Positions 45,108 to 53,947 of a DNA stretch of 64,000 nucleotides are shown here, piece after piece; position 1 is the first letter of the stretch, and each line of letters starts with the position of its first letter. This DNA is from Candidatus Cloacimonetes bacterium HGW-Cloacimonetes-3. GTDB taxonomy: Bacteria > Cloacimonadota > Cloacimonadia > Cloacimonadales > Cloacimonadaceae. The notes beneath the pieces were generated by a model. The model saw only the letters and a program-made list of their open reading frames with translations. It made no database searches and was not told where the DNA came from. Where the stretch lies: assembly GCA_002840645.1 (NCBI GenBank), contig PHBO01000002.1, forward strand, positions 124,001-188,000, written 5' to 3'. The translations under genes were made by a program, and so were the position numbers.

Positions 45108-46682
45108 GTGAAGATTATCGTAAAAGCTATTATGTTATGTTTGTTGGGGCTGATCTTGATGTCCTGCGGAACGAAATCCACCAGTGCCGAAGATGAACAA
45201 GTGGCAACACCTGCCTTTTCCACCGGGGGCGGTACATTCGATAATGCGGTGGATGTGTTGATTTCCTGCACCACTGCCTATGCCACAATTCGCTATACTC
45301 TGGACAATACAGAACCAAATGCTTCTTCAACAGAATATACGGAGGTTTTGCATATTGCCACTAATACTACTTTGAAGGCAAAAGCGTTCAAATCCGGGTG
45401 GGTATCCAGTTCTACCAGATCAGCAACATATGCGTTTACTGCCGTAGCAGCACCGCTTATCTTGCCTCCCGGAGGAACGTATAATGCTGCCCAGCTTGTA
45501 AGCATAAGCTGTGCAACCCCCGAGGCAGTAATTTATTACACTACGGACGGCACCGTGCCGACTGAGGCATCAAGCCTGTATACCAGCCCGATAAATATAT
45601 CTTCTGCAATTATCCTGAAAGCCAGAGCTTTTGTGGAAGGCAAAACACCAAGCCCGGTTATTACCCAAGTATATAATCTGCAAATAACTGCGTTGGATTT
45701 TAACCCCGTGGGTGGGGTATATTCCGTGGCGCAGATAGTGAATATCACATGCAATATAGCCAATGTCCAGATAAGATATACTCTGGATGGAACAGACCCC
45801 AGCGAATCCTCCACCTTATATACTCACCCGCTTAGTATTGCTTTTAACACCATAGTTAAAGCAAGAGCATACAAAAGTGGCTGGAATTCAAGCGATGTAA
45901 CTGCAGCTGCATATCAGATAAATGTCCCTGATCAAATGGTTTATGTGCCGGGAGCTACTTTTAATAATGGCTTCTCCAACGTATCATTATCGCCATTTTA
46001 TATGTCCAAATACGAGGTGAACCAATTTGACTGGTTTATGATTATGTTGACAGATCCTTCCCTATATCCTTTAACTCCTCCGGGCATTTATGCCGATTTA
46101 CCGGTGGAAAGCATCACCTGGTACGATGCCATAGAGTATTGCAATAAGCGCAGTATCAGTGAGGGCTACGCGGCTTGCTACAGCTATACCGGATTTGGCA
46201 CTGATCCCTCATACTGGCCTGCAGGCTGGAATACAGATAACAATAATCATGCTAATATAGTGTGTGATTGGGCTGCAAACGGCTATCGCTTGCCTACAGA
46301 AATGGAATGGATGTTTGCTGCAAAAGGTGGTAATTACTCTCAAGGCTACCTCTACAGTGGATCTGATGATTTGGATGCTGTTGCCTGGTATAGCGGCAAT
46401 TCTGAAGAGATGACCAGCTTAGTTGGCACAAAAGCAGCTAATGAACTGGGTTTGTATGACATGAGCGGTAATGTTTGGGAGTACTGTTGGGATATTTTCG
46501 GTAATCTCCCCGTTACTGATGTAGCAAATCCTCATGGCGCAGCATCAGGAATAGCAAGAGCAATAAGGGGAGGCAGTTGCCTCCAGGATGCAAGCAACTG
46601 CACGGTTGCGAGACGCTTTAACATACTACCGCTTATATCCACAAATGTTGTTGGGCTAAGAGTGGTTCGGAAAGCTCAATAA
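45108..46682 (+). CDS. Lipoprotein with chitobiase-type repeats and SUMF1 (FGE-like) domain
   Basis: GTG start after GGGAGG. A 524-residue lipoprotein (lipobox LMSC, Cys20) with three tandem CHB_HEX_C type domains (residues 32-270: IRYTLDNTEP, IYYTTDGTVP, IRYTLDGTDPSESSTLYT), then a formylglycine-generating-enzyme-like domain (275-524: MVYVPGATF, YMSKYEVNQFDW, PVESITWYDAIEYCNKRS, RLPTEMEWMFAAKGG, GLYDMSGNVWEYCWD, RAIRGGSCLQDASNC, GLRVVRK). One cysteine (in DASNC) aligns with a copper-site cysteine of FGE; the other appears shifted, so catalysis is doubtful. Most such secreted SUMF1 proteins are binding modules. It starts 60 bases after the barrel gene. Confidence 0.88.
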   Translation: MKIIVKAIMLCLLGLILMSCGTKSTSAEDEQVATPAFSTGGGTFDNAVDVLISCTTAYATIRYTLDNTEPNASSTEYTEVLHIATNTTLKAKAFKSGWVSSSTRSATYAFTAVAAPLILPPGGTYNAAQLVSISCATPEAVIYYTTDGTVPTEASSLYTSPINISSAIILKARAFVEGKTPSPVITQVYNLQITALDFNPVGGVYSVAQIVNITCNIANVQIRYTLDGTDPSESSTLYTHPLSIAFNTIVKARAYKSGWNSSDVTAAAYQINVPDQMVYVPGATFNNGFSNVSLSPFYMSKYEVNQFDWFMIMLTDPSLYPLTPPGIYADLPVESITWYDAIEYCNKRSISEGYAACYSYTGFGTDPSYWPAGWNTDNNNHANIVCDWAANGYRLPTEMEWMFAAKGGNYSQGYLYSGSDDLDAVAWYSGNSEEMTSLVGTKAANELGLYDMSGNVWEYCWDIFGNLPVTDVANPHGAASGIARAIRGGSCLQDASNCTVARRFNILPLISTNVVGLRVVRKAQ

Positions 46683-46863
46683 CAACATTACATGGTTAGC
46701 CTGGCTTCAGGCATAGCAATCAATAATGCTCCGTTTAAAGCAAGCAGAGTAGGAAATACAATTATTGTAGTCAGCATTGTGGCTGAACTACGTAAGAAAT
46801 CACTTGACTCTATGTAGGGCGATAATAAATAAGCAACAATTGCATACTAATAATGGAGGTAGG

Positions 46864-49800
46864 ATGGAACAAGTAAGCTTTGTAGATTATCATATTCAAT
46901 ACGCTAAAGCATTGGCAGAGATGTGGAATCGCAGCGCCAGTGGTTGGATGGGCAGAGCTTTTAACAGCAGTGAAGAAAAGGTGCTGGATGAAGAAGGCAG
47001 GGGGAGTTATCTGAATCTCTACCTGGCAGTAAAGGGTAACAAAGTTTTAGGATATGCTAAACTGACCAAGTATTCTGAGGAGAAGGATGTAGCATACATA
47101 GAGCTTATTTCTGTCGATCCCGAACATCATGGGACAGGTATTGGCAAGATACTGATGCAGAAATGCGTGCTTAGGGCGGCGGAACTTGGCTACCAGCGCA
47201 TCGATCTTTTCACTTGGGCAGGCAATACCAAGGCAGTGCCACTCTACAAGAAATGCGGGTTCTTTTGGGAGAAGATGGAATCCCAAGCAACACACTTGAT
47301 GAACTTCATTCCCGGCTTGCTTAATAACGAACTGCTGAAACCATACTTCGAGTTCTTCCATTGGTACGACGACAACAAGAGACCCCTGCTAACAGAACCT
47401 GACGGCAGAAAGGTAAACGGCTTCGATTTATACGATTACATCTGGGAGAAAGATGGTAAAAGGCTGCATATATGCTTTGAACGATGCGGCAGAGGCATTG
47501 TTGCAATAAACACTTCGGATTTTGATATCCAGATTGAGATTGCAGATGCCAAACCTGTGTTTGGTGATAGCTACTCTGCCAATTACCAACTAACCAATCA
47601 CACTTGCGAACCGGTTGAGATTATGCTTAAAGGTGCGGATGATGATGTAGTTAGGAATGAATTTCATATCTCTGAGACGGTAACGGGCAGTATCGAAAGG
47701 GAATCAGAGTTCTTTATTGCTCCTGTCAACCGCACTTTAACGGAGTGGGAAAGCTGTCCGGGGCTAAAAACAATAGTATCCTGGGCGGGCAAAGAGATAG
47801 TGATGAAGACAGGGCTGCATATTCAGTATCCGCTGTCAGTGAATCTGCGGATGCAAAGTAGCTTGGTGATTCCGGGTAGGCAGGATATCATGTATCTGAA
47901 TGTGCATAATCACTTCCCAACGGCTTGTTCTTACCACATAGAGCTCCCCGGGGAGGCACCTCTCACATTACTGCAAAACAACTTTGAGATCAGTTTACAG
48001 GCAGACGAGAAAGCCTTTATTCCGGTTGATTACATTTCCCAAGGTTCCCTGGTCTACAATCCCCAGATTAAAGTTATGGCATTTCCGGATAGCGGTAATA
48101 AACTTGAGTTTGAAGTGGAGTGCTTTACTACCATGTCAGCTCTAAATTCGATGTCTGCTAAGAATATGCAGGAAAGGATATCCCTGCTTAACGGGCAATA
48201 CTCGGTGTATATCTTAAAAACATCCAACAAAAACTGGGGTGGCTTTCACTCCATTTTTGGTTCACGTTTCGATTTCTGTGCCCCACAGATAGGCTTGCCC
48301 TATAGTGAAGAATTCGATACCGAGCTTCCCTACGATATACAAATCGAAGAACACGGCTCTATGCTGCAACTCACCTTGAAGTATCTCTCCAAAGACAATG
48401 CAGGTGTGGATTTCGGATACATATACAGCTTATATCCCACCGGTCTGATGGAGCTTCGTTTGAAGATTTACGCCATCCCTGAACCCCAAAACAAATACTT
48501 TGCCTATCTTAAGCTTGGCATAAATGAGAAAAATATAAGCTTCGAACAGAATGGGAGTTTAGTGCAGGTGGAAGAGGACTTTCCCGAGACTTATTTGAAC
48601 AGTTTTGCAAAAGACAGCTTAAGCGGAAACTGGATGTATTCCCAGATAGATGATGCCACCAGTGCGGTTATCTGGAATCCCGAATTCATGCCTAAACTTG
48701 GGAATTATTGGCTGTGTTGGGAATTGGATCTGAATAAAATCCAAAGCATGGAACATCAGGAATTGCTGGTTGCAAGTATGTATCTGGATATATTCCGCAA
48801 TTGCTATCAAACCCGAAATGCAGCGTTAGGTTACCGTAAGCCTGTAGAGATTATTCAGCCTACTCTGGAACTCGTCGTGAACGAAGGGAATCCCATTTTA
48901 ACTAAGCCATATCAGGTGAAGCTTATCCAGCATCTGGATAGGGGACTTCGTGGGAAATTCAAGCTGGATACTGAGGATGGGCTTTCTCTTGCACCACAGG
49001 TTACTGCAAGCGAAGCTGATAACATCAGGGAAGTCCGGTGGGATGTGGAAAATCTACCGGAGCAAGCACTTGAATTGGTTACATGTGATGCTGCTCTATC
49101 CAGTGTAAGCGTAAAGCGGTCTCAACTTTGCTTAATGGGTAGGGGAGAGGTAAATGTGTTTAACCGGGACAAGCTCCTTATTGCCGAAAACGGCTGTTTA
49201 AGCATAACCTCCGCCAAGGATGCAAGGCTTCCGGGGCTAATCTCACTGAAATACAATGGAGCTGAATACCTGGATGCCGGTTATCCGGACTATGCGCCGA
49301 AAAGCTACCACAACCCCTATCAGGGAGGATTGAGTATAATCCCTAATCAGCTTAGAGCATCCGTGCTTATCCACGAAACACACGATACAAGCAGCATAAA
49401 AGTACAAGACCAGTTTGGGAACTTGTGGACCGGCTTGGCTATAACCACTACCATAAGCAATTTCGAGCCGATGAAAGGGCTGATATTCCGTCAGTGTTTT
49501 GTGATGCACCCGTCTGTTCCGGTCCTGGTGCTGCTTACAGAATTAGTTCGCAACAACGGTTGGGCGCAGTTTGTTGGCTTTAACTGCTCTACATCCTATA
49601 AGCACGAAGAGAACATCCGGGATTTACAGCTCATGTTCCCCAAAACAGATAAACAGTGGCTTACTCTATTCCCCGGGAAAGAGCAGATGGGATTGCAGGA
49701 TTACTACTACAACATGGCTGCAAAAGGTATGGACACAGACGCTTATATGCAAGTGTTTCACCTCAGTAGGTGTTCTCATTATGTCCACATGGATAGTGCG

Positions 49801-49947
49801 ATGGTGCGGGAAACCTTTACGTTTTATAACCAAATATCGGATTTGGGCAGGAGCTGGCTGCAACCTCATTTCATTCTTTTCTCGGAGTATCTGTATGAAC
49901 ACGAAAGTCTCTCTGCCTTGCTAAGCTTAAAGTTTACCGAGGTTTAA
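46864..49947 (+). CDS. GNAT acetyltransferase fused to a large unknown beta-rich region
   Basis: Start at 46864 after GGAGG; the track start at 46777 is too early. The 1027-residue protein has no signal peptide. Residues 5-150 are a GNAT acetyltransferase (KVLGYAKLT, AYIELISVDPEHHGTGIGK, and NTKAVPLYKKCGF; HGTGIGK is the acetyl-CoA loop). About 870 residues follow that are beta-rich with no family I recognise; the middle and the end (WNPEFMPKLGNYWLCWELD, GKEQMGLQDYYYNM, YVHMDSAMVRETF) look like carbohydrate-active or glycosidase-type beta-sandwich folds. It could modify and bind a sugar in the cytoplasm. Monocistronic. Confidence 0.75.
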   Translation: MEQVSFVDYHIQYAKALAEMWNRSASGWMGRAFNSSEEKVLDEEGRGSYLNLYLAVKGNKVLGYAKLTKYSEEKDVAYIELISVDPEHHGTGIGKILMQKCVLRAAELGYQRIDLFTWAGNTKAVPLYKKCGFFWEKMESQATHLMNFIPGLLNNELLKPYFEFFHWYDDNKRPLLTEPDGRKVNGFDLYDYIWEKDGKRLHICFERCGRGIVAINTSDFDIQIEIADAKPVFGDSYSANYQLTNHTCEPVEIMLKGADDDVVRNEFHISETVTGSIERESEFFIAPVNRTLTEWESCPGLKTIVSWAGKEIVMKTGLHIQYPLSVNLRMQSSLVIPGRQDIMYLNVHNHFPTACSYHIELPGEAPLTLLQNNFEISLQADEKAFIPVDYISQGSLVYNPQIKVMAFPDSGNKLEFEVECFTTMSALNSMSAKNMQERISLLNGQYSVYILKTSNKNWGGFHSIFGSRFDFCAPQIGLPYSEEFDTELPYDIQIEEHGSMLQLTLKYLSKDNAGVDFGYIYSLYPTGLMELRLKIYAIPEPQNKYFAYLKLGINEKNISFEQNGSLVQVEEDFPETYLNSFAKDSLSGNWMYSQIDDATSAVIWNPEFMPKLGNYWLCWELDLNKIQSMEHQELLVASMYLDIFRNCYQTRNAALGYRKPVEIIQPTLELVVNEGNPILTKPYQVKLIQHLDRGLRGKFKLDTEDGLSLAPQVTASEADNIREVRWDVENLPEQALELVTCDAALSSVSVKRSQLCLMGRGEVNVFNRDKLLIAENGCLSITSAKDARLPGLISLKYNGAEYLDAGYPDYAPKSYHNPYQGGLSIIPNQLRASVLIHETHDTSSIKVQDQFGNLWTGLAITTTISNFEPMKGLIFRQCFVMHPSVPVLVLLTELVRNNGWAQFVGFNCSTSYKHEENIRDLQLMFPKTDKQWLTLFPGKEQMGLQDYYYNMAAKGMDTDAYMQVFHLSRCSHYVHMDSAMVRETFTFYNQISDLGRSWLQPHFILFSEYLYEHESLSALLSLKFTEV

Positions 49948-50052
49948 GATGGAGTTCAAACGGCTGCACCGTCCTAGCAACAAGATGGAGTTCAAATGGC
50001 TTTTCCCAACTTATACCATAGCAATAGGTTCAGCAGCCGTTTGGACTTCATC
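49948..50052. repeat. Inverted repeat with internal direct repeat after the GNAT fusion
   Basis: Arm GATGGAGTTCAAACGGCTGC (49948-49967) pairs with 50033-50052 at 18 of 20 positions. The left arm is partly repeated directly at 49984-50001. It begins one base past the stop of the GNAT fusion and may help end transcription, though no T-tract follows. Confidence 0.65.
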
Positions 50053-50135
50053 GGGCGTTGCCCATAAGCAAGCTAAACTATCTAAGTAGAACTTGGCTGA
50101 ACCTTGTTAATCTCCCAAACCTGAAATCCCGGCTT

Positions 50136-50196
50136 GAAGTCCATGAGGCTAATTAATGGGTAACACGCATATAGCAACGTAAGCCTCATGAACTCC
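50136..50196. repeat. Second inverted repeat of the GGAGTTCA type
   Basis: GAAGTCCATGAGGCT (50136-50150) pairs with AGCCTCATGAACTCC (50182-50196) at 13 of 15 positions. GGAGTTCA is shared with the repeat at 49948. Confidence 0.55.
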
Positions 50197-50281
50197 AACC
50201 CGGTTTTTCATGTTAACACCGATACCTGCTTTTCATGTACCCAGCTTTCCTCCACCTTGCTCTCCGCACCCGCACAGAACC

Positions 50282-50335
50282 GGGGTTCATCGGGGGTTAA
50301 ACGGGCAAAAGCCCGATGAACCCCCGATGAACCCC
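50282..50335. repeat. Palindrome with tandem arms (family C)
   Basis: Perfect 17-bp arms GGGGTTCATCGGGGGTT/AACCCCCGATGAACCCC enclose an inner hairpin GGGC-AAAA-GCCC (50303-50314). The right arm contains GATGAACCCC twice, 11 bases apart, as in the other tandem-arm palindromes of the window. Confidence 0.75.
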
Positions 50336-50436
50336 ACTTCGATTCGCTTTCAGCCAGCAAGGAAGGTAGCGCAGCATTTTAATGCTGCGAAAACCGAGAA
50401 CAAAGAGCTGTAACCATAGTTCACGGCAGGCAAGTT

Positions 50437-50651
50437 GTTTGGCTTAAATAGTGTCGCAAAGATAATTACGCCTATGACTTATCTACACTGCGACACTTTT
50501 TGAGTTAAACAACTGGGTTACTCAACAAACAGCAGACTCGCCCCACCGAAACCACCCACTCCTTCCAGATGCTTAGTTTAACTCTCACTTGAAGCCGCTT
50601 GAGATATTGGTGTTTGTATAGCTGGCGGATGGCTTCAAGTGAAAGTCAAAC
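50437..50651. repeat. Cloverleaf-like structured element, copy 2
   Basis: P1 GTTTGGCTT/AAGTCAAAC (50437-50445/50643-50651, one G-T pair); P2 AGTGTCGC/GCGACACT (50450-50457/50490-50497); P3 GAGTTAAAC/GTTTAACTC (50502-50510/50576-50584); P4 TCACTTGAAGCC/GGCTTCAAGTGA (50585-50596/50631-50642). Compared with copy 1, one P4 pair has changed from C-G to T-A on both sides. The loops differ in sequence. It ends 22 bases before the next -35 box. Confidence 0.72.
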
Positions 50652-50673
50652 CAGCCGTATGTAAACTAAAAGC

Positions 50674-50703
50674 TTGACCTTAAACAAGGGTCTTATTTAT
50701 TAT
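50674..50703 (+). promoter_or_regulatory. Promoter of the 246-residue exported protein
   Basis: TTGACC (50674-50679) and TATTAT (50698-50703), 18 bases apart. The track ORF start at 50674 would lie in the promoter, so the later ATG is used. Confidence 0.65.
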
Positions 50704-50748
50704 GTACATGTGGGATATGTCAGTATTGGTGGTTACCTGGGAGGTAAA

Positions 50749-51489
50749 ATGAAAAAAAGCACTGTATCGATCATGATGCTTATTGGCTTAACAATAAACC
50801 TTGCTGCAGTTACGACATTACGAGTCCATGATACTGCACCAAAATACCGTATCACTTATGAAGTGATAAATCCAAAATTTGTTCCGGACAATTTTTCGTG
50901 TAATACATATGAGGAATTACAGAATCATCATTTTCAAATTCCGGATACACTATTGAAGGAGCTTACAAACGAAGAACTGGTAAAATACATTCTTAGCACA
51001 ACCGAGTATTCTTTAAGCCCTGATTTTTCAGTATGGAACAATGATTTTTCTGGTTTTAACGGGTATAATGAGTTAATTCGCAGGTCAGTCTGGGCAGATG
51101 ACATCATTAACCTCTCAGGAAAGTACCTGGATGAAAGAAACGGTGTTATGTTCTTTCAATCTGTTCGTTTTTCCACGATGCACGATGTTTATACAAAAAT
51201 GACGTTTCAACAACAGCAACAAATCCTAATGAATCTAAAAGGATTCTTATCCTTTCAAGAATCATCTCCTGAATATGTATTTGTAAGTCTGATTGGGGAT
51301 GACCTCTGTTATTGGGCTGGTGCGATTATTGAAAGCTATTATGCATCCGATATAGGCAGTTTAATAACAATAATGCGTCCATACTTTGAAAATTGGGTGA
51401 AAGATCCAGTTAGCTTAGTCCGCTCAGAGTTACAAAAGGCAATAGATTCAGGTATGCATATCGAGGTCGGCTATGAAAACAAGAATTAA
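50749..51489 (+). CDS. Exported protein of unknown function
   Basis: ATG at 50749, four bases after GGGAGGT, 246 residues with signal peptide MKKSTVSIMMLIGLTINLAA. The mature protein is mostly alpha-helical and rich in aromatic residues (EELVKYILSTTEYSLSPDFSVWNNDFSGFNGYNELIRRS is a typical stretch); no cysteine-rich or catalytic motif is seen. No family recognised. Codons are more AT-rich than in the neighbours, which hints at recent gain. It is flanked on both sides by structured non-coding DNA. Confidence 0.7.
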   Translation: MKKSTVSIMMLIGLTINLAAVTTLRVHDTAPKYRITYEVINPKFVPDNFSCNTYEELQNHHFQIPDTLLKELTNEELVKYILSTTEYSLSPDFSVWNNDFSGFNGYNELIRRSVWADDIINLSGKYLDERNGVMFFQSVRFSTMHDVYTKMTFQQQQQILMNLKGFLSFQESSPEYVFVSLIGDDLCYWAGAIIESYYASDIGSLITIMRPYFENWVKDPVSLVRSELQKAIDSGMHIEVGYENKN

Positions 51490-51518
51490 AGTTCAGTTAC
51501 TAATTCTGTTTGATTGAA

Positions 51519-51718
51519 GTCTGGAGTCGATCAGGCTTAAATAACTATGGCATGATAAGAAGCAATTTAGCCTGATAGACTACAGCGATGCCGGGGTATT
51601 GTATAGCCGGAGGTCGCTGTAGTCCATATCGCTGCATAGCTGGTTATTATCCTCAAAGTTTATTTAAGCGATATCGACTCCAGACTTGTATGGGTGGATA
51701 ACTTCTTAATAACCAGCT
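51519..51718. repeat. Interlocked inverted repeats upstream of tyrS
   Basis: Three perfect inverted repeats cross: A, GTCTGGAGTCGAT (51519-51531) with 51673-51685; B, GACTACAGCGA (51578-51588) with 51614-51624, inside A; C, AGCTGGTTATTA (51638-51649) with 51707-51718, which crosses A. A and C cannot both form in a plain hairpin; together they make a pseudoknot or two alternative folds. A pyrimidine-rich stretch follows (51720-51800). No gene is supported in 51490-52056. Confidence 0.65.
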
Positions 51719-51883
51719 TATTACCTTTTTCTCTCTTTGCCTCTTTTTTAATCCCCCCTCTGCTTTTCTCAGCTTTTCTCTGCTTTCCCTCTGTGTTAAA
51801 AAAGAAACCCAAACTAGTTCTCCTTGTTTTACAAAAACCACGACATCTGTCCCTATAACTACCCACAACCCCACAGATGCTTA

Positions 51884-51959
51884 GTTTAACTCTCACATGA
51901 AGCCGCTTGAGAGATCGGTAAATGCAAGGTTCTTGGATGACTCCAAGTGAAAGTCAAAC
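51884..51959. repeat. Cloverleaf-like element, degraded copy 3
   Basis: Only the right half remains: GTTTAACTC (51884-51892), TCACATGAAGCC, a loop, GACTCCAAGTGA and AAGTCAAAC (51951-51959). P4 is weakened by three mismatches. The stretch CAGATGCTTAG before it matches copy 2. It ends 32 bases before TTGACA (51992-51997), the likely -35 box of tyrS. Confidence 0.65.
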
Positions 51960-51991
51960 CAGCATCGTGCTAACGATAAATCCGTTATCGC

Positions 51992-51997
51992 TTGACA
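51992..51997 (+). promoter_or_regulatory. -35 box of the tyrS operon
   Basis: TTGACA, 60 bases before the ATG at 52057. The -10 box is not clear. Confidence 0.45.
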
Positions 51998-52056
51998 AAT
52001 ATCGGCTTGCTATGTGTTGTGCCTGCACACAAAAAAAGCAGAACAGGAAGAACAAA

Positions 52057-53259
52057 ATGGCTTTTGAACATGAACTGAAGATCATCAGCCGGGGCGTGGA
52101 AGAGATCATCCCCCTGGCGGAGCTGAAAGATAAATTTGCATCCTCTGCCAAGCTTGGCAGACCACTCAGGATAAAATACGGGATAGATCCCACCGGTTAC
52201 GACGTACACATCGGGCATTTGGTGCCGATTCGCAAGATGCGTGAGTTTCAGGATTTGGGGCACACCGGGGTTATCATCATTGGTGATTTCACGGCGCAGA
52301 TAGGTGATCCCACCGGAAGAGATGAATCCCGCCCACCCTTGACTTTCGACCAGATAAAGTATAACAGCGAAAAATACATGGAACAGCTATACACGGTGCT
52401 GAAGCCCGAACAAACCGAAGTGCGCTATCAGAGCGAGTGGTTCGGCAAGATGAGCATGAGCGATGTATTGAAGATGATGGGTAAGTTTACCCTGGCGCAG
52501 TTTATGGCGCATGACACCTTCCGTAACCGCTACGAGCAAGGCTTGTCGCTTGGTATGCACGAGATAATGTATCCCATTCTGCAAGGTTATGATTCCGTTG
52601 CCATTGCCAGCGATGTGGAGCTTGGTGCTACGGAGCAGAAGTTCAACATCCTTTGTGGACGCGATATGCAGCGGTACTTTGGCATGGAGCAGCAGATTGC
52701 CGTGCTGTCACCCATCCTGCTTGGCACGGATGGCGTGAATAAGATGGGGAAATCGCTGAATAACTATATTGCTGTGTTTGATCCGCCTAACGAGAAGTTT
52801 GGCAAGGTGATGAGCATCCCCGATAGCCTGATCATGAACTATTTTTGCTATGCCACTACCACTGCTGCGGAGGATTTGGAAACAATCAAAGCAGAGCTGG
52901 CAAGCGGGACGAATCCCATGATACTAAAGAAGCGTTTGGCAAGAGACATAGTTAGCTTGTATCACGGAAATCAGGCAGCGGTGGAAGCGCAGGAAGCGTT
53001 TGAGAAGCTGTTTTCTAATAAAGAAATACCGGAAGATATCCCTGAGTTTAGCACTTCAGAAAGCAGCTACAAGCTGGTGAAGCTGCTAACCGATAGCGGG
53101 CTTTGTGCCGGCAGCGGAGAAGCCAAACGCCTGATTCAGGGCGGCGGAGTATCTATTGATGGCGAGAAAGTTACCTCCATTGATGCTATGCTGGAATTGG
53201 CAGACGGCTCTGTGCTGCGTGCCGGAAAGCGGAAGTTTATTAAAATCAGGAAGATATGA
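52057..53259 (+). CDS. tyrS: Tyrosyl-tRNA synthetase
   Basis: Start at 52057 after AGGAAG; the track start at 51922 would add 45 unrelated residues. A 400-residue class I enzyme that charges tRNA-Tyr with tyrosine. HIGH-type motif as DVHIGH (residues 49-54), KMSKS as KMGKS (about 231), and a C-terminal S4 RNA-binding domain (SGEAKRLIQGGGVSIDGEKV). DPTG and YGIDPTGYDVHIGH mark the long TyrRS form. The M50 protease gene overlaps its stop by four bases (ATGA), so they are co-translated. Confidence 0.97.
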   Translation: MAFEHELKIISRGVEEIIPLAELKDKFASSAKLGRPLRIKYGIDPTGYDVHIGHLVPIRKMREFQDLGHTGVIIIGDFTAQIGDPTGRDESRPPLTFDQIKYNSEKYMEQLYTVLKPEQTEVRYQSEWFGKMSMSDVLKMMGKFTLAQFMAHDTFRNRYEQGLSLGMHEIMYPILQGYDSVAIASDVELGATEQKFNILCGRDMQRYFGMEQQIAVLSPILLGTDGVNKMGKSLNNYIAVFDPPNEKFGKVMSIPDSLIMNYFCYATTTAAEDLETIKAELASGTNPMILKKRLARDIVSLYHGNQAAVEAQEAFEKLFSNKEIPEDIPEFSTSESSYKLVKLLTDSGLCAGSGEAKRLIQGGGVSIDGEKVTSIDAMLELADGSVLRAGKRKFIKIRKI

Positions 53260-53900
53260 TTACTGCATCACTATTCAAATTGCTTACCAATACAGCTATT
53301 ATTGTGCTGGTGTTCTATAGCATAATAATTCATGAATTTTGTCATGCCCTGGCGGCATACTGGTTGGGAGATGACTCTGCCAAGCGGGCGGGAAGGCTTA
53401 GCCTGAACCCCTTGAAGCATATAGATTGGTTTGGCACTGTGTTACTGCCCCTGTTTCTGTTCTTTACGGCAGGATTTATTTATGGCTATGCCAAGCCGGT
53501 GCCCTTTAACCCCTATAACTTTAAGAACCTGAAACGTGATTCCGGGCTTACTGCTTTGGCGGGACCTGTATCGAACATCCTGATTGCCATTGCCTTCGCC
53601 ATTGTATATCATTTGGCTGGTTTTATACCTATTGTGCAGCATATTGCCTTCTATGTGATATTCCTGAACTTGCTGTTGGCGTTTTTTAACCTGATTCCCG
53701 TACCGCCCCTTGATGGCTCTAAGGTTATTGGCATGGCTTTGACGGATAACGCATATTACAAATGGACGATGCAGGAACGCAAAGGGATGATATATTTGTT
53801 TGCCATAATTATCGGCTCAAGGCTGCTGGGTTTGAATCTGATCGGCACGATAGTAATGCCTCCCGTGCAGTTTGTGATGCATTTGCTGGGTGTAGGCTAA
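53256..53900 (+). CDS. M50 (site-2) family membrane protease
   Basis: A 214-residue membrane protein with the zinc motif HEFCH (His26, Glu27, His30) in the first helix and NLIPVPPLDGSKV for the third ligand near residue 146. This is the short M50B type common as an uncharacterised single-domain protease. It probably cuts membrane-bound substrates. Its gene overlaps tyrS by four bases. Confidence 0.9.
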   Translation: MITASLFKLLTNTAIIVLVFYSIIIHEFCHALAAYWLGDDSAKRAGRLSLNPLKHIDWFGTVLLPLFLFFTAGFIYGYAKPVPFNPYNFKNLKRDSGLTALAGPVSNILIAIAFAIVYHLAGFIPIVQHIAFYVIFLNLLLAFFNLIPVPPLDGSKVIGMALTDNAYYKWTMQERKGMIYLFAIIIGSRLLGLNLIGTIVMPPVQFVMHLLGVG

Positions 53901-53947
53901 CACACCTTTTACTTTAACTATAAAAGAAAGATATACAGGAGAACAAC

